DNA of 64,000 nt, taken from CAVVDT01 sp963747005. Lineage in GTDB: Bacteria; Pseudomonadota; Alphaproteobacteria; Rhizobiales; Aestuariivirgaceae. The notes below the pieces were generated by a model that made no database searches, was not told the DNA's origin, and saw only the letters and a list, made by a program, of their open reading frames with translations. The stretch covers positions 310,001 through 374,000 of the forward strand of contig CAVVDT010000008.1 in NCBI GenBank assembly GCA_963747005.1. The letters are read 5' to 3'. Within the stretch, counting starts at the first letter, position 1; every line of letters begins with the position of its first letter. This document shows, piece by piece, positions 42,677 to 52,481 of this stretch. Both the position numbers and the translations under genes were made by a program.

Positions 42677-42941
42677 AGGGCGTTTTCCCGCGCTCCTCCC
42701 CCATTGTCATGCCCGGACTTGATGCATTGCTGTCCGGTTGAACAGGTCGCCTGGAGACTGGTTTTAGGTGTCGACGGTCGTTTAAGTCAAAATGAGCCCG
42801 AATGACCGCCTATAAAGTATTCGTTGGCGCCGCTCATTGCTCGTAAGGCACTGTTTTGACTCACAGTTTGGCCCTTTGAGTTGAGCCGGAGAGCAATGCG
42901 ATGAATGCAGGTATGACAGGGGAATATGAAGCGCCTTGCCC

Positions 42942-44342
42942 TCAGGCGTGGATCGCCCGGCCGGCCACCGCCATGGCGGCTTCCTTGACGGCTTCCGACA
43001 AGGTGGGATGGGCATGGCAGGTGCGCGCCAGATCTTCCGCCGAGCCGCCGAACTCCATCAGCACCGCCGCTTCGTGAATCAGTTCGCCCGCCTGCGCGCC
43101 CATGATGTGGACGCCGAGCACCTTGTCGCTGCGCTGGTCGGCCAGCACCTTGACGAACCCGTCGGTGGTCTGGTTGGCCTTGGCGCGGCCGTTGGCCATG
43201 AACGGGAACTTGCCCACATTGTAGGCGATGCCGGCCGCCTTCAACTCGTCCTCGGTCTTGCCCACCGCGGCGATCTCCGGTGAGGTATAGACGACCCCCG
43301 GAATGACGTCGTAATTCACATGCCCGGCTTCGCCGGCGATCAGTTCGGCCACCGCGATGCCCTCGTCCTCGGCCTTGTGGGCGAGCATGGGGCCGCGGAT
43401 CACATCGCCGATGGCATAGATGCCGGCAACGCTGGTCTCGAAATTGGGGTGCACCTCGATGCGCCCCTTTTCGTCGCATTCGATGCCGGCCTCGGCGCAG
43501 CCCAGGCCCTGAATGAACGGCACCCGCCCGATGGCCACCAGCACCTTGTCGGCCTCGACCGTCGCGGTCTCGCCGCCCTTGGCCGGCTCGACGGAAATCT
43601 TCAGGCCCTTCTTCACCTTGTCGATGCCGGTCACCTTCGATGACAGCATGAAGGTGAAGCCCTGGCGTTGCAGGAGCCGCTGGAACTGCTTGGCAACCTC
43701 TGAGTCCATGCCGGGCAGGATGCGGTCGAGGAACTCGATCACTGTCACTTTCGCCCCAAGTCGCGCCCACACCGAGCCCAGTTCGAGGCCGATGACGCCA
43801 GCGCCCACCACCACCAGATGCACCGGCACCTTTTTCAGCTCCAGCGCGCCGGTTGATGACACAACATCCCTTTCGTCGATCTCGACGCCCCTGAGAGGCG
43901 CCACGTCCGAGCCGGTGGCGATGACGATCTTGCGCGTTTCGACGATCTCCGGCTTTCCGTCCTCGGGGCGGACCTCGACCTTGCCGGCGGCGAGGATACG
44001 GCCGGCCCCGCGGAACACGGTCACCTTGTTCTTCTTCAACAGGAAATCGATACCCTTGGTGTTACCGTCGATGGCCTCTTGCTTGAAGGCCATCATCTGG
44101 GGGAGATCGACCTTGGGTTCAGGGATGGCGATGCCCATCCTGGCAAAGCCGTGCGCCGCCTCGGCCAGGAGTTCGCTGGCATGCAACAGCGCCTTGGAAG
44201 GGATGCACCCGACATTGAGGCAGGTGCCGCCGTGGGTGGCACGCTTTTCGACGACGGCCACCTTCATGCCCAGTTGCGCGGCGCGAATGGCGCACACATA
44301 GCCCCCGGGTCCGGTGCCGATGACGGTGAGGTCGAACTGCAT
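42942..44342 (-). CDS. lpdA: Dihydrolipoyl dehydrogenase (E3)
   Basis: The 466-residue flavoprotein has FAD-binding GTGPGGYVCA, the redox disulfide Cys41/Cys46 in GGTCLNVGCIPSK, NAD-binding VVGAGVIGLELGSVW, and the C-terminal catalytic His445 and Glu450 in HPTLSEA. As the last gene of the mdh-suc operon it is the E3 of 2-oxoglutarate dehydrogenase. The start at 44342 gives the conserved N-terminus; the longer frame from 44375 enters the intergenic region. Confidence 0.95.
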   Translation of the reverse strand: MQFDLTVIGTGPGGYVCAIRAAQLGMKVAVVEKRATHGGTCLNVGCIPSKALLHASELLAEAAHGFARMGIAIPEPKVDLPQMMAFKQEAIDGNTKGIDFLLKKNKVTVFRGAGRILAAGKVEVRPEDGKPEIVETRKIVIATGSDVAPLRGVEIDERDVVSSTGALELKKVPVHLVVVGAGVIGLELGSVWARLGAKVTVIEFLDRILPGMDSEVAKQFQRLLQRQGFTFMLSSKVTGIDKVKKGLKISVEPAKGGETATVEADKVLVAIGRVPFIQGLGCAEAGIECDEKGRIEVHPNFETSVAGIYAIGDVIRGPMLAHKAEDEGIAVAELIAGEAGHVNYDVIPGVVYTSPEIAAVGKTEDELKAAGIAYNVGKFPFMANGRAKANQTTDGFVKVLADQRSDKVLGVHIMGAQAGELIHEAAVLMEFGGSAEDLARTCHAHPTLSEAVKEAAMAVAGRAIHA

Positions 44343-44371
44343 ATTACCTTCCGAATCCCTCATTTTGATTT

Positions 44372-44809
44372 TCACGCTTTGCCAGTTGCCGGAACAGTCA
44401 TAACACGCTTCAAATGGCCGAATCTTACGTCTATCGATATCAATTTGACCATATTTTCAAAAAGTAAAATAAGATTATCATCTGTTTTACTATCAATGAA
44501 TTTTTCATACGCAGTCAGAACTTCTTTATTTTCTGAAAAATACACGGGTACCCGCGCCATTGCGGCATTAAAAATTGCGACTTCAAATTCACAGGGCCTG
44601 TAATGACCGGCCAAAATGTAACGATATCCAATCAAATCGTACAGAATATCAACCCTCCTTCTAGTCAATTCATTGGGTTCAACAGATTGCTTATTCTTGT
44701 TGAAGATCCAAATGCTAGTCGCAGCGCTAATCACCCCACCCAAGATCGCAGCTACGAGTGTTAGAATAGCAATAAGCGCTGTTGAGTTCATCTGAAGATT
44801 AATGCCCAC
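44372..44809 (-). CDS. Orphan AT-rich small membrane protein inserted in the TCA operon
   Basis: The 145-residue protein has one N-terminal transmembrane helix (about 10-36, with ILGGVISAATSIWIF) and a soluble cytoplasmic part that includes RRRVDILYDLIGYRY, ARVPVYFSENKEVLTAYEKF and a final cluster of basic residues. It weakly recalls DUF6680-like single-helix proteins, which I cannot confirm. The GTG start directly follows the sucB stop (TGAGTG), so coupling is possible. ATG 44791 would give 139 residues. Base composition is visibly AT-richer than sucB and lpdA and uses codons such as ATA and AAT, indicating acquisition. Function unknown. Confidence 0.65.
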   Translation of the reverse strand: MGINLQMNSTALIAILTLVAAILGGVISAATSIWIFNKNKQSVEPNELTRRRVDILYDLIGYRYILAGHYRPCEFEVAIFNAAMARVPVYFSENKEVLTAYEKFIDSKTDDNLILLFENMVKLISIDVRFGHLKRVMTVPATGKA

Positions 44810-46099
44810 TCACAAATCCATGATCATGCGTTGCGGTTCCTCGAGGCATTCCTTGACCCGCACCAGGAAGGTGACGGCCTCCTTGCCGTCGACGATGCGG
44901 TGGTCGTAGGAAAGCGCCAGATACATCATCGGGCGCACCTCGATCTTGCCCGCCACTACCATGGGGCGCTCCTGGATCTTGTGCATCCCCAGGATGCCCG
45001 ACTGCGGGGCATTGAGGATGGGCGTCGACATCAGCGAACCGTAGACCCCGCCATTGGAGATGGTGAAGGTGCCGCCCTGCATGTCCTCGATCTTCAGCGC
45101 CCCGTCGCGCGCTTTCTTCCCGAAGCCGGCGATGGCCTTTTCTATCCCCGACAGGCTGAGGCGGTCGGCATCGCGCACCACCGGCACCACCAGCCCCTTG
45201 GCGGTGCCGACCGCCACGCCGATATTGTAGTAGTTCTTGTAGACCAGGTCCTCGCCGTCAATCTCCGCATTCACCGCCGGAATGTCGATCAGCGCCTGGA
45301 TGCAGGCCTTCACGAAGAAGCCCATGAAGCCGAGCTTGACGCCGTGCTTCTTCTCGAACAGCTCCTTGAATTCGTTGCGCATGGCCATGACCGCCGACAT
45401 GTCCACCTCGTTGAAGGTGGTGAGCATGGCCGCCGTGTTCTGGGCCTCCTTGAGGCGGCGCGCTATGGTGGCGCGCAACCGCGTCATCTTCACCCGCTCC
45501 TCGCGCGCCCCCTGATCGACAGGCACCGGAGCCCTGACCGTCGCCGCCGGTTGCACCGGGACGGGGGCCGGCGCCGGGGCGGGGCCTGCGGTCTTCCTCG
45601 CCTCGACGAAATCGACGATATCGCCCTTGGTGACGCGCCCGTTCTTGCCGCTGCCGGCAATGGCGCTCACATCGACCCTGGTTTCCTCGGCCATCTTGCG
45701 CACCGCCGGCGACAGGTTGGCGGCGGCCGCTTCCGGTGCCGGCGCCGGGGGCACAGTCGCTGCCGCCTCGGCTTCCGCCACAGCAGGGGCAGGGGCAGGA
45801 GCTTCGGCCTTCGGTGCTTCGGCCCTGGGCGCGGCCGGTCTGGCGACGGCGGCCGCGGCGGCGCCTTCGGTGATGGCGCCCAATACCGCGCCGACGTTCA
45901 CCGTATCGCCTTCCTTGACCGTGATGGCGGCCATGACGCCGGCCACCGGGGCCGGCACTTCGACCGTCACCTTGTCGGTTTCAAGCTCGACCAGCGGCTC
46001 GTCCACCGCCACGGCATCGCCTTCCGCCTTGAACCACTTGGCGATGGTGGCTTCGGTTACCGATTCGCCCAGTGCAGGTACCTTGATCTCTGTCGCCAT
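44810..46099 (-). CDS. sucB: Dihydrolipoyllysine succinyltransferase (E2 of 2-oxoglutarate dehydrogenase)
   Basis: The 429-residue protein has a lipoyl domain with Lys43 in ELETDKVTVEV, an Ala/Pro-rich linker, an E3-binding domain (SPAVRKMAEETRVDVSAIAGSG), a second Ala/Pro linker and the catalytic domain ending SYDHRIVDGKEA with His400. It transfers succinyl to CoA on the E2 core. Confidence 0.96.
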   Translation of the reverse strand: MATEIKVPALGESVTEATIAKWFKAEGDAVAVDEPLVELETDKVTVEVPAPVAGVMAAITVKEGDTVNVGAVLGAITEGAAAAAVARPAAPRAEAPKAEAPAPAPAVAEAEAAATVPPAPAPEAAAANLSPAVRKMAEETRVDVSAIAGSGKNGRVTKGDIVDFVEARKTAGPAPAPAPVPVQPAATVRAPVPVDQGAREERVKMTRLRATIARRLKEAQNTAAMLTTFNEVDMSAVMAMRNEFKELFEKKHGVKLGFMGFFVKACIQALIDIPAVNAEIDGEDLVYKNYYNIGVAVGTAKGLVVPVVRDADRLSLSGIEKAIAGFGKKARDGALKIEDMQGGTFTISNGGVYGSLMSTPILNAPQSGILGMHKIQERPMVVAGKIEVRPMMYLALSYDHRIVDGKEAVTFLVRVKECLEEPQRMIMDL

Positions 46100-46133
46100 C
46101 TTATGATCCTTGCCGCAAAGGGCGTTGCCGCGC

Positions 46134-49100
46134 TCACTCGTCCGCGATGGTGAGCGCCTCGTCGAGGAATGATTTGAGCTCCTTCAGGTGCTTGCTCATC
46201 AGCCCCGTCGCCGTCGAGGCCGATGCTGGTCGCCCGGTATAACGCGCCCGCCGGTGCTCGGCCTCGATATAATGCAGTACCCATTCGAGATTGGGCTGCA
46301 CGAAGGTCCAGGCGCCCATGTTGTAGGGCTCCTCCTGGCACCAGATCATCTCCGCCTTGCGGAAGCGTCCCAGTTCCTGCACCAGGGCGCGGTGCGGGAA
46401 CGGGTAAAGCTGCTCGACGCGCATCAGATAGACATCGTCGATGCCGCGCGCCTCGCGTTCCTCGTAGAGATCGAAGTAGACCTTCCCGGTGCACAGCACC
46501 ACGCGGCGGATATCGGCATCGGGCTTGATGCGGATCTTCTGATCCGGCAGCACCTCGGCGTCATCATAGAGCACCCGGTGGAAGCTCGCCCCGCCCGACA
46601 GCTCCTCGAGGTTGGAGACCGCCCGCTTGTGGCGCAACAGCGATTTCGGCGTCATCAGGATCAGCGGCTTGCGGAAGTCGCGCTTCATCTGCCGCCGGAG
46701 GATGTGGAAATAGTTGGCCGGCGTGGTGCAGTTGGCCACCTGCAGGTTGTCTTCGGCGCACATCTGCAAAAAGCGCTCCAGCCGCGCCGAGGAATGCTCC
46801 GGCCCCTGCCCCTCATAGCCGTGCGGCAGGAGGCATACCAGGCCCGACATCCTGAGCCACTTGCGCTCGCCCGACGACAGGAACTGGTCGAACACCACCT
46901 GGGCGCCATTGGCGAAGTCGCCGAACTGGGCCTCCCACAGCGTAAGGCTGTTCGGCTCGGCCAGCGTATAGCCGTATTCGAAGCCGAGCACGGCTTCTTC
47001 CGACAGCATGGAGTTGATCACCTCGAGCTTCACCTGCTGGTTCTTTTCGAGATGGTTGAGCGGGGTGTAGCGCCGTTCGGTTTCCTGGTCGATGAGCACC
47101 GCGTGGCGCTGCGAGAAGGTGCCGCGCTGCACGTCCTGACCGGACAGGCGCACCGGCACGCCTTCATCGATGAGCGTTCCAAAGGCCAGCGCCTCGCCCA
47201 TCGCCCAGTCGATGCCGGTGCCTTCCTCGATCATCCGGCGGCGGCCGTCCAGCACCCGCTGCAGGGTGCGGTGCAGCTTGAAGGTCTTCGGCACCGAGGC
47301 GATTTTCAGGCCGATGCGCTTCAGCCGCTCGGTTTCCACTCCCGTCATCCCGCGCCGCGGATCGTCGTTGGCACCTGCCTGCTTGAGGCCCGACCAGCGC
47401 CCGTCCAGCCAGTCGGCGCGGTTGGCGCGATAGCTGTCGGAGGCCTCGAAATCACCGTCCAGTTGTGCCCGGTAGTCGACTTTCATCTTCTCGACGTCGG
47501 CTTCCGTCATCACGCCTTCATTGACCAGCCGCTCGCCATAGATCTTGGCGACGGCGGGATGGCTGCCGATCCGCCGGTACATCAAGGGCTGGGTGAATGC
47601 CGGCTCGTCCGATTCGTTGTGGCCGAAGCGCCGATAGCAGAACATGTCGATGACCACCGGCTTGTGGAACTTCTGGCGGAACTCGATGGCCACCTTGGCG
47701 GCATAGACCACCGCTTCCGGATCGTCGCCGTTCACATGCAGGATGGGCGCCTCTATCATTTTCGCCACATCCGAAGGATAGGGTGAAGAGCGCGCCCAGA
47801 TGGGGCTGGTAGTGAAGCCGATCTGGTTGTTGACGATGAAGTGGACAGCACCGCCCGAGCGATGGCCACGCAAGCCCGACAGGCCGAAGCACTCAGCAAT
47901 CACCCCCTGGCCGGCAAAGGCGGCATCGCCGTGGATGAGCAGCGGCAGGATGCTGGTGCGGGTCTCGTCCTTCCTCTGGTCCTGCTTGGCCCGCGCCTTG
48001 CCCAACACCACCGGCACCACGATCTCCAGGTGCGAGGGGTTGGCGGTCAGCGACAGATGCACGTTGTTGCCGTCGAAGGTGCGATCCGACGAGGTGCCGA
48101 GATGGTACTTCACATCGCCCGAGCCTTCCACCTCGTCGGGCGTAGAGGAGCCGCCCTTGAACTCGTGGAAGATTGCCGAATAGGGCTTGCCCATGACGTT
48201 GGCGAGCACGTTGAGGCGGCCGCGATGGGCCATGCCGAGCACGATCTCCTTCATGCCCATGGCGCCGCCGCGCTTGATGATCTGCTCCAGCGCCGGGATC
48301 ATCGATTCACCGCCATCGAGGCCGAAGCGCTTGGTGCCGGTGTATTTCACGTTGAGGAAATGCTCGAAACCTTCCGCCGCGATCAGCTTGGCGAGGATCG
48401 CCTTCTTGCCGAACTCGGTGAACGAGATGGCTTTCTCAGGCCCCTCGATGCGCTCCTGCACCCAGCCCTTCTGGGTCGGATCGGAAATGTGCATGAACTC
48501 GACCCCCATGGTCGAGCAGTAGGTGCGCTTGAGGACCTCCAGCATCTGGGTGATGGTGGCGCGTTCCAGCCCCAGCACCTTGTCGATGAAGATCGGCCGG
48601 TTCATGTCCTCACGCCCAAAGCCATAGGAGGCCGGGTCGAGCTCGGGATGGGCCTCGAGTTCTCTGAGGCGCAACGGGTCGAGATCGGCGGCGAGATGGC
48701 CACGAATGCGATAGGCGCGGATCATCATCAGTGCGCGGACGGAATCGAGCGTCGCCTTGCGCAGTTCCTCGGCATCCAGCGAGACGCCTTGTGTGCGCGC
48801 CTTTTCAGCCAGCCGCGGGGCGACCGTCTTTTCCATGAGCGGCCAGTTGCCGTCGAGCGCCGAGACCAGTTCGCCGTTCACCGCCGGCGGCCAGTCGGCA
48901 CGCTGCCACGAGGCCCCGCGCGCCGCCGTGGCGGCGAGACGGGGATCGTCGCCCATCTCGGAAAAAAACGCCCGCCATTCCGGGTCGACACCTTGCGGGT
49001 CTTCGGCAAAGCGGGCGAGCATCTCCTCGATGTAATGGGCGTTGGCGCCGTAGAGGAACGAGGTCCGGTCGAACTGGGTGTTGCTGTCGCTTCTGGCCAT
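46134..49100 (-). CDS. sucA: 2-oxoglutarate dehydrogenase E1 component
   Basis: The 988-residue thiamine diphosphate enzyme begins with an E2-binding N-terminus (SFLYGANAHYIEEMLARF) and contains GMAHRGRLNVLANVMGKPY, HGDAAFAGQGVIAE (the GDG-like ThDP region), the HNESDEPAFTQPLMY loop and, late, LPHGYEGQGPEHSSARLERFL. It decarboxylates 2-oxoglutarate and transfers succinyl to the lipoyl of SucB. sucB begins 34 bases downstream. Confidence 0.97.
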   Translation of the reverse strand: MARSDSNTQFDRTSFLYGANAHYIEEMLARFAEDPQGVDPEWRAFFSEMGDDPRLAATAARGASWQRADWPPAVNGELVSALDGNWPLMEKTVAPRLAEKARTQGVSLDAEELRKATLDSVRALMMIRAYRIRGHLAADLDPLRLRELEAHPELDPASYGFGREDMNRPIFIDKVLGLERATITQMLEVLKRTYCSTMGVEFMHISDPTQKGWVQERIEGPEKAISFTEFGKKAILAKLIAAEGFEHFLNVKYTGTKRFGLDGGESMIPALEQIIKRGGAMGMKEIVLGMAHRGRLNVLANVMGKPYSAIFHEFKGGSSTPDEVEGSGDVKYHLGTSSDRTFDGNNVHLSLTANPSHLEIVVPVVLGKARAKQDQRKDETRTSILPLLIHGDAAFAGQGVIAECFGLSGLRGHRSGGAVHFIVNNQIGFTTSPIWARSSPYPSDVAKMIEAPILHVNGDDPEAVVYAAKVAIEFRQKFHKPVVIDMFCYRRFGHNESDEPAFTQPLMYRRIGSHPAVAKIYGERLVNEGVMTEADVEKMKVDYRAQLDGDFEASDSYRANRADWLDGRWSGLKQAGANDDPRRGMTGVETERLKRIGLKIASVPKTFKLHRTLQRVLDGRRRMIEEGTGIDWAMGEALAFGTLIDEGVPVRLSGQDVQRGTFSQRHAVLIDQETERRYTPLNHLEKNQQVKLEVINSMLSEEAVLGFEYGYTLAEPNSLTLWEAQFGDFANGAQVVFDQFLSSGERKWLRMSGLVCLLPHGYEGQGPEHSSARLERFLQMCAEDNLQVANCTTPANYFHILRRQMKRDFRKPLILMTPKSLLRHKRAVSNLEELSGGASFHRVLYDDAEVLPDQKIRIKPDADIRRVVLCTGKVYFDLYEEREARGIDDVYLMRVEQLYPFPHRALVQELGRFRKAEMIWCQEEPYNMGAWTFVQPNLEWVLHYIEAEHRRARYTGRPASASTATGLMSKHLKELKSFLDEALTIADE

Positions 49101-49142
49101 CAGGTCATCTCTCCAGGCGCATTACGCATCGTAACATCGGTT

Positions 49143-50054
49143 CTACGACAGAATGTCCCTCAGAGTCGAACCGAGCTTGGCGGGCGACGCGGCAACGGCG
49201 ATGCCGGCGGCCTTCATCGCCTCGATCTTGCTCTCCGCCCCGCCCTTGCCACCCGAGATGATGGCCCCGGCATGGCCCATGCGGCGGCCGGGCGGCGCGG
49301 TGAGGCCGGCGATGAAGCCGACCACCGGCTTCTTGCGGCCCCTCTTCGCCTCGTCGGCGAGGAACTGCGCGGCGTCTTCCTCGGCCGAGCCGCCGATCTC
49401 GCCGATCATCACGATCGACTTGGTCTCCGGATCGCCGAGGAACAGTTCCAGCACGTCGATGAATTCAGTGCCCTTCACCGGATCGCCGCCGATGCCGACG
49501 CAGGTCGACTGGCCGAGCCCGGCATCGGTCGTCTGCTTGACCGCCTCGTAGGTGAGGGTGCCCGAACGCGACACGATGCCGACCGAGCCCTTGCGGTGAA
49601 TGTGGCCGGGCATGATGCCGATCTTGCACTGATCGGGCGTGATGACCCCCGGGCAGTTGGGGCCGACCAGTCGGGTCTTCGATCCGCACAGCGAGCGCTT
49701 GACCCGCACCATGTCGGCAACGGGAATGCCTTCGGTGATGGTGACGACGAGGCCGATGCCGGCCTCGATGGCTTCCAGTATGCTGTCGGCGGCATAGGGC
49801 GGCGGCACGTAGATGACCGAGGCGGTGGCGCCGGTCGCAGCCTTTGCCTCGTCAACCGTATCGTAGATGGGCAGGGTCTTTTGTGCGCCGCCCGCAAGCA
49901 TTCCTTCCCACGTCGATCCGCCCTTGCCGGGGGTGACGCCGGCCACCATCTGGGTGCCGTGATAGGCGAGAGCCTGTTCGGTGTGGAAGGTGCCGGTCTT
50001 GCCGGTGAGGCCCTGCACCAGAACCTTGGTGTTCCTGTCGACCAGGACGCTCAT
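49143..50054 (-). CDS. sucD: Succinyl-CoA ligase alpha subunit
   Basis: The 303-residue protein has VQGLTGKTGTFHTEQAL, the CoA-binding loop GGSTWEGM, GPNCPGVITP and GRRMGHAGAIISGGKG with the phosphorylated active-site His. It makes succinate, ATP or GTP, and CoA together with SucC. Its start overlaps the sucC stop by four bases. Confidence 0.96.
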   Translation of the reverse strand: MSVLVDRNTKVLVQGLTGKTGTFHTEQALAYHGTQMVAGVTPGKGGSTWEGMLAGGAQKTLPIYDTVDEAKAATGATASVIYVPPPYAADSILEAIEAGIGLVVTITEGIPVADMVRVKRSLCGSKTRLVGPNCPGVITPDQCKIGIMPGHIHRKGSVGIVSRSGTLTYEAVKQTTDAGLGQSTCVGIGGDPVKGTEFIDVLELFLGDPETKSIVMIGEIGGSAEEDAAQFLADEAKRGRKKPVVGFIAGLTAPPGRRMGHAGAIISGGKGGAESKIEAMKAAGIAVAASPAKLGSTLRDILS

Positions 50055-51223
50055 GACCTTGCCTCCTTCACCGCCTTGACGATTTTCTGGGCGGCATCGT
50101 CGAGATCGTTGGCGGCGATCACATTGAGGCCGGATGAAGCGATGATGTCCTTGCCCTTGTCGACGTTGGTGCCCTCCAGGCGCACCACCAGCGGGACCTT
50201 GAGGCCCACCTCCTTGACCGCCGCAATGACGCCTTCGGCAATGACGTCGCAGCGCATGATGCCGCCGAAGATGTTGACCAGGATGCCTTTCACCTGTGGA
50301 TCGGAGGTGATGATCTTGAACGCCGCCGTCACCTTTTCCGTGGTCGCCCCGCCGCCCACGTCGAGGAAGTTGGCAGGGGCGGCGCCATAGAGCTTGATGA
50401 TGTCCATGGTGGCCATGGCAAGGCCCGCCCCGTTCACCATGCAGCCGATGTCGCCGTCGAGCGCGATGTAGCTGAGATCGAAGCGCGAAGCCTCCAGTTC
50501 CTTTTCATCCTCTTCGGTCTCGTCGCGCAATTCCGCCAGATCGGGGTGGCGGTAAAGGGCATTGGCGTCGAAATTGACCTTGGCATCGAGGCACTGCAGA
50601 TCGCCGTCGGCGGTGACCACCAGAGGGTTGATCTCCAGAAGCGCCATGTCGGTGGCAACGAACGCCCGGTAGAGGTTGGCGAGAAGGCCTGAAAGCTGCT
50701 TTTGCTGAGCCCCGTCGAGGACCAGCGCCTTGCCCATGCGACGGGCATGATGGGGCTGGATGCCGGTCGCCGGATCGACCGTCATGGTGAAGATCTTTTC
50801 CGGCGTCTGGTGCGCCACTTCCTCAATGTCCATGCCGCCCTCGGTGGAGGCGATGAAGGCGACGCGCGAGGTGGCGCGGTCGACGAGGCAGGAGAGATAG
50901 AGTTCGCGGGCGATGCGCGAGCCGTCCTCGATATAGAGGCGGTTGACGGTCTTGCCGTGCGGACCGGTCTGGTGGGTGACAAGGGTCATGCCGAGCATGC
51001 GCCTGGCTTCGGCTTCCACCTCGCCGACCGATTTCACCACCTTGACGCCGCCGCCCTTGCCGCGCCCGCCGGCATGGATCTGCGCCTTGACGACCCACAC
51101 CGGGCCGCCCAGTTCGTTGGCGGCCTTGACCGCCTCTTCGACGGTAAAGGCCGGCACCCCGCGGGCCACCGGCACGCCATAGCCCTTGAGCAGGGCCTTG
51201 GCCTGGTATTCATGAATGTTCAT
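50051..51223 (-). CDS. sucC: Succinyl-CoA ligase beta subunit
   Basis: The 390-residue protein starts MNIHEYQAKALLKGYGVPV and has the ATP-grasp fold (VVKAQIHAGGRGKGGGVK), LEINPLVV, and VNIFGGIMRCDVIAEGV near the C-terminus where it contacts the alpha subunit phosphate. Full-length. Confidence 0.96.
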   Translation of the reverse strand: MNIHEYQAKALLKGYGVPVARGVPAFTVEEAVKAANELGGPVWVVKAQIHAGGRGKGGGVKVVKSVGEVEAEARRMLGMTLVTHQTGPHGKTVNRLYIEDGSRIARELYLSCLVDRATSRVAFIASTEGGMDIEEVAHQTPEKIFTMTVDPATGIQPHHARRMGKALVLDGAQQKQLSGLLANLYRAFVATDMALLEINPLVVTADGDLQCLDAKVNFDANALYRHPDLAELRDETEEDEKELEASRFDLSYIALDGDIGCMVNGAGLAMATMDIIKLYGAAPANFLDVGGGATTEKVTAAFKIITSDPQVKGILVNIFGGIMRCDVIAEGVIAAVKEVGLKVPLVVRLEGTNVDKGKDIIASSGLNVIAANDLDDAAQKIVKAVKEARS

Positions 51224-51344
51224 GGGAAAATCTCCGTAATGGCGTCACTGAAACCACCCGGGATTTCTAGCACCGCGCCGGCCCTCGAACCATCTCTGGT
51301 ATACCACATACCACTGACTCTTTCGCCCTCCGGAACGCCTTTTG

Positions 51345-52307
51345 TCAGGCGAGATCGGGTGCGATCTTCTTGGCGGCTTCCATCAGGCCCTTGACGGCCT
51401 TGAGCGAATTCTTGAGCTGCGCCTTTTCCTCGGCATCGAGCTTGATTTCCACCACCCGCTCGATGCCGTTCGCGCCAATCACTGCCGGCACGCCCACATA
51501 AAGGCCCTTGATGCCGTAGGCGCCATCCACATGCGCCGCGCACGGCAGCACGCGCCGCTTGTCCTTCAGATAGCTCTCGGCCATGGCGATGGCTGAAGAG
51601 GCGGGGGCATAATAGGCCGACCCGGTCTTCAAAAGGCCGACGATTTCGGCGCCGCCGTCGCGGGTGCGCTGCACGATTTCCTCGATGCGCTTTGCCGTGG
51701 TCCACTTCATCGCCACAAGGTCGGTCACCGGGATGCCGGCAACCGTCGAATAGCGCGGCAGTGGCACCATGGTGTCGCCATGGCCGCCGAGCACGAAGGC
51801 GGTGACGTCCTCCACCGAGACCTTGAATTCCTCGGCAAGGAAGTGACGAAAGCGCGCCGAATCGAGGACACCGGCCATGCCGACCACCTTGTTGGTGGGC
51901 AGGCCGGAATATTTCTGCAGCGCCCACACCATCACATCCAGCGGATTGGTGATGCAGATGACGAAGGCATCGGGGGCATATTTCGCCAGGCCGGCGCCCA
52001 CCTGGCCCATCACCTTGAGATTGATGCCCAGCAGGTCGTCGCGGCTCATGCCGGGCTTGCGCGCCACCCCGGCGGTGACGATCACCACATCGGCTCCGGC
52101 AATCGCCTCATAGCGGTTGGTGCCCGTGATACTGGCATCGAAACCCTCCACCGGGGCCGCCTCGGAAATGTCGAGGGTCTTGCCTTGTGGCAACCCCTCC
52201 ACGATGTCGAACATGATCACATCGCCGAGTTCCTTCAGTCCGACCAGATGGGCGAGTGTGCCGCCAATCATGCCGCCGCCGATAAGGGCGATTTTATTGC
52301 GAGCCAT
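51345..52307 (-). CDS. mdh: Malate dehydrogenase
   Basis: The 320-residue protein has NAD-binding GGGMIGGTLAHL, the mobile active-site loop VARKPGMSRDDLL, ITNPLDVM, and GGHGDTMVPL with the catalytic His. It is the LDH-like malate dehydrogenase common in alphaproteobacteria. It heads the suc operon. The 121-base gap to sucC shows no other gene. Confidence 0.96.
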   Translation of the reverse strand: MARNKIALIGGGMIGGTLAHLVGLKELGDVIMFDIVEGLPQGKTLDISEAAPVEGFDASITGTNRYEAIAGADVVIVTAGVARKPGMSRDDLLGINLKVMGQVGAGLAKYAPDAFVICITNPLDVMVWALQKYSGLPTNKVVGMAGVLDSARFRHFLAEEFKVSVEDVTAFVLGGHGDTMVPLPRYSTVAGIPVTDLVAMKWTTAKRIEEIVQRTRDGGAEIVGLLKTGSAYYAPASSAIAMAESYLKDKRRVLPCAAHVDGAYGIKGLYVGVPAVIGANGIERVVEIKLDAEEKAQLKNSLKAVKGLMEAAKKIAPDLA

Positions 52308-52329
52308 TCGTTTTCCCTGCATTTGAGAG

Positions 52330-52358
52330 GCATCCGGTCTGACGCCGTCGCCGGATGC
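52330..52358 (-). promoter_or_regulatory. Hairpin in the leader of the mdh-suc operon
   Basis: GCATCCGG at 52330-52337 pairs with CCGGATGC at 52351-52358 across 13 bases, 23 bases upstream of the mdh ATG. It would form in the 5' untranslated region and could influence stability or translation of the operon transcript. No known riboswitch consensus is recognisable. Confidence 0.4.
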
Positions 52359-52481
52359 GTTGTTTCGCGCTGCACAAACGTCGCCGTGATAACGCGGATG
52401 TGGCGCTGCCGCAAGCTTTTCCGAAGTCGCTCAATGAATTAGATGCCGTTTACGTAAAGTAGAATCCTGATATCGAACGGC

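Noticed and set aside
42705..42745. TCATGCCCGGACTTGATG, similar to the common alphaproteobacterial palindromic intergenic repeat
   Set aside because: The second arm is missing or degenerate, so at most it is a fragment. No other copy was noticed in the window.
42785..42861. AGTCAAAA and TTTTGACT eight-base inverted ends around 77 bases, as if a miniature element
   Set aside because: The arms are short, no target-site duplication is visible, and chance occurrence is plausible.
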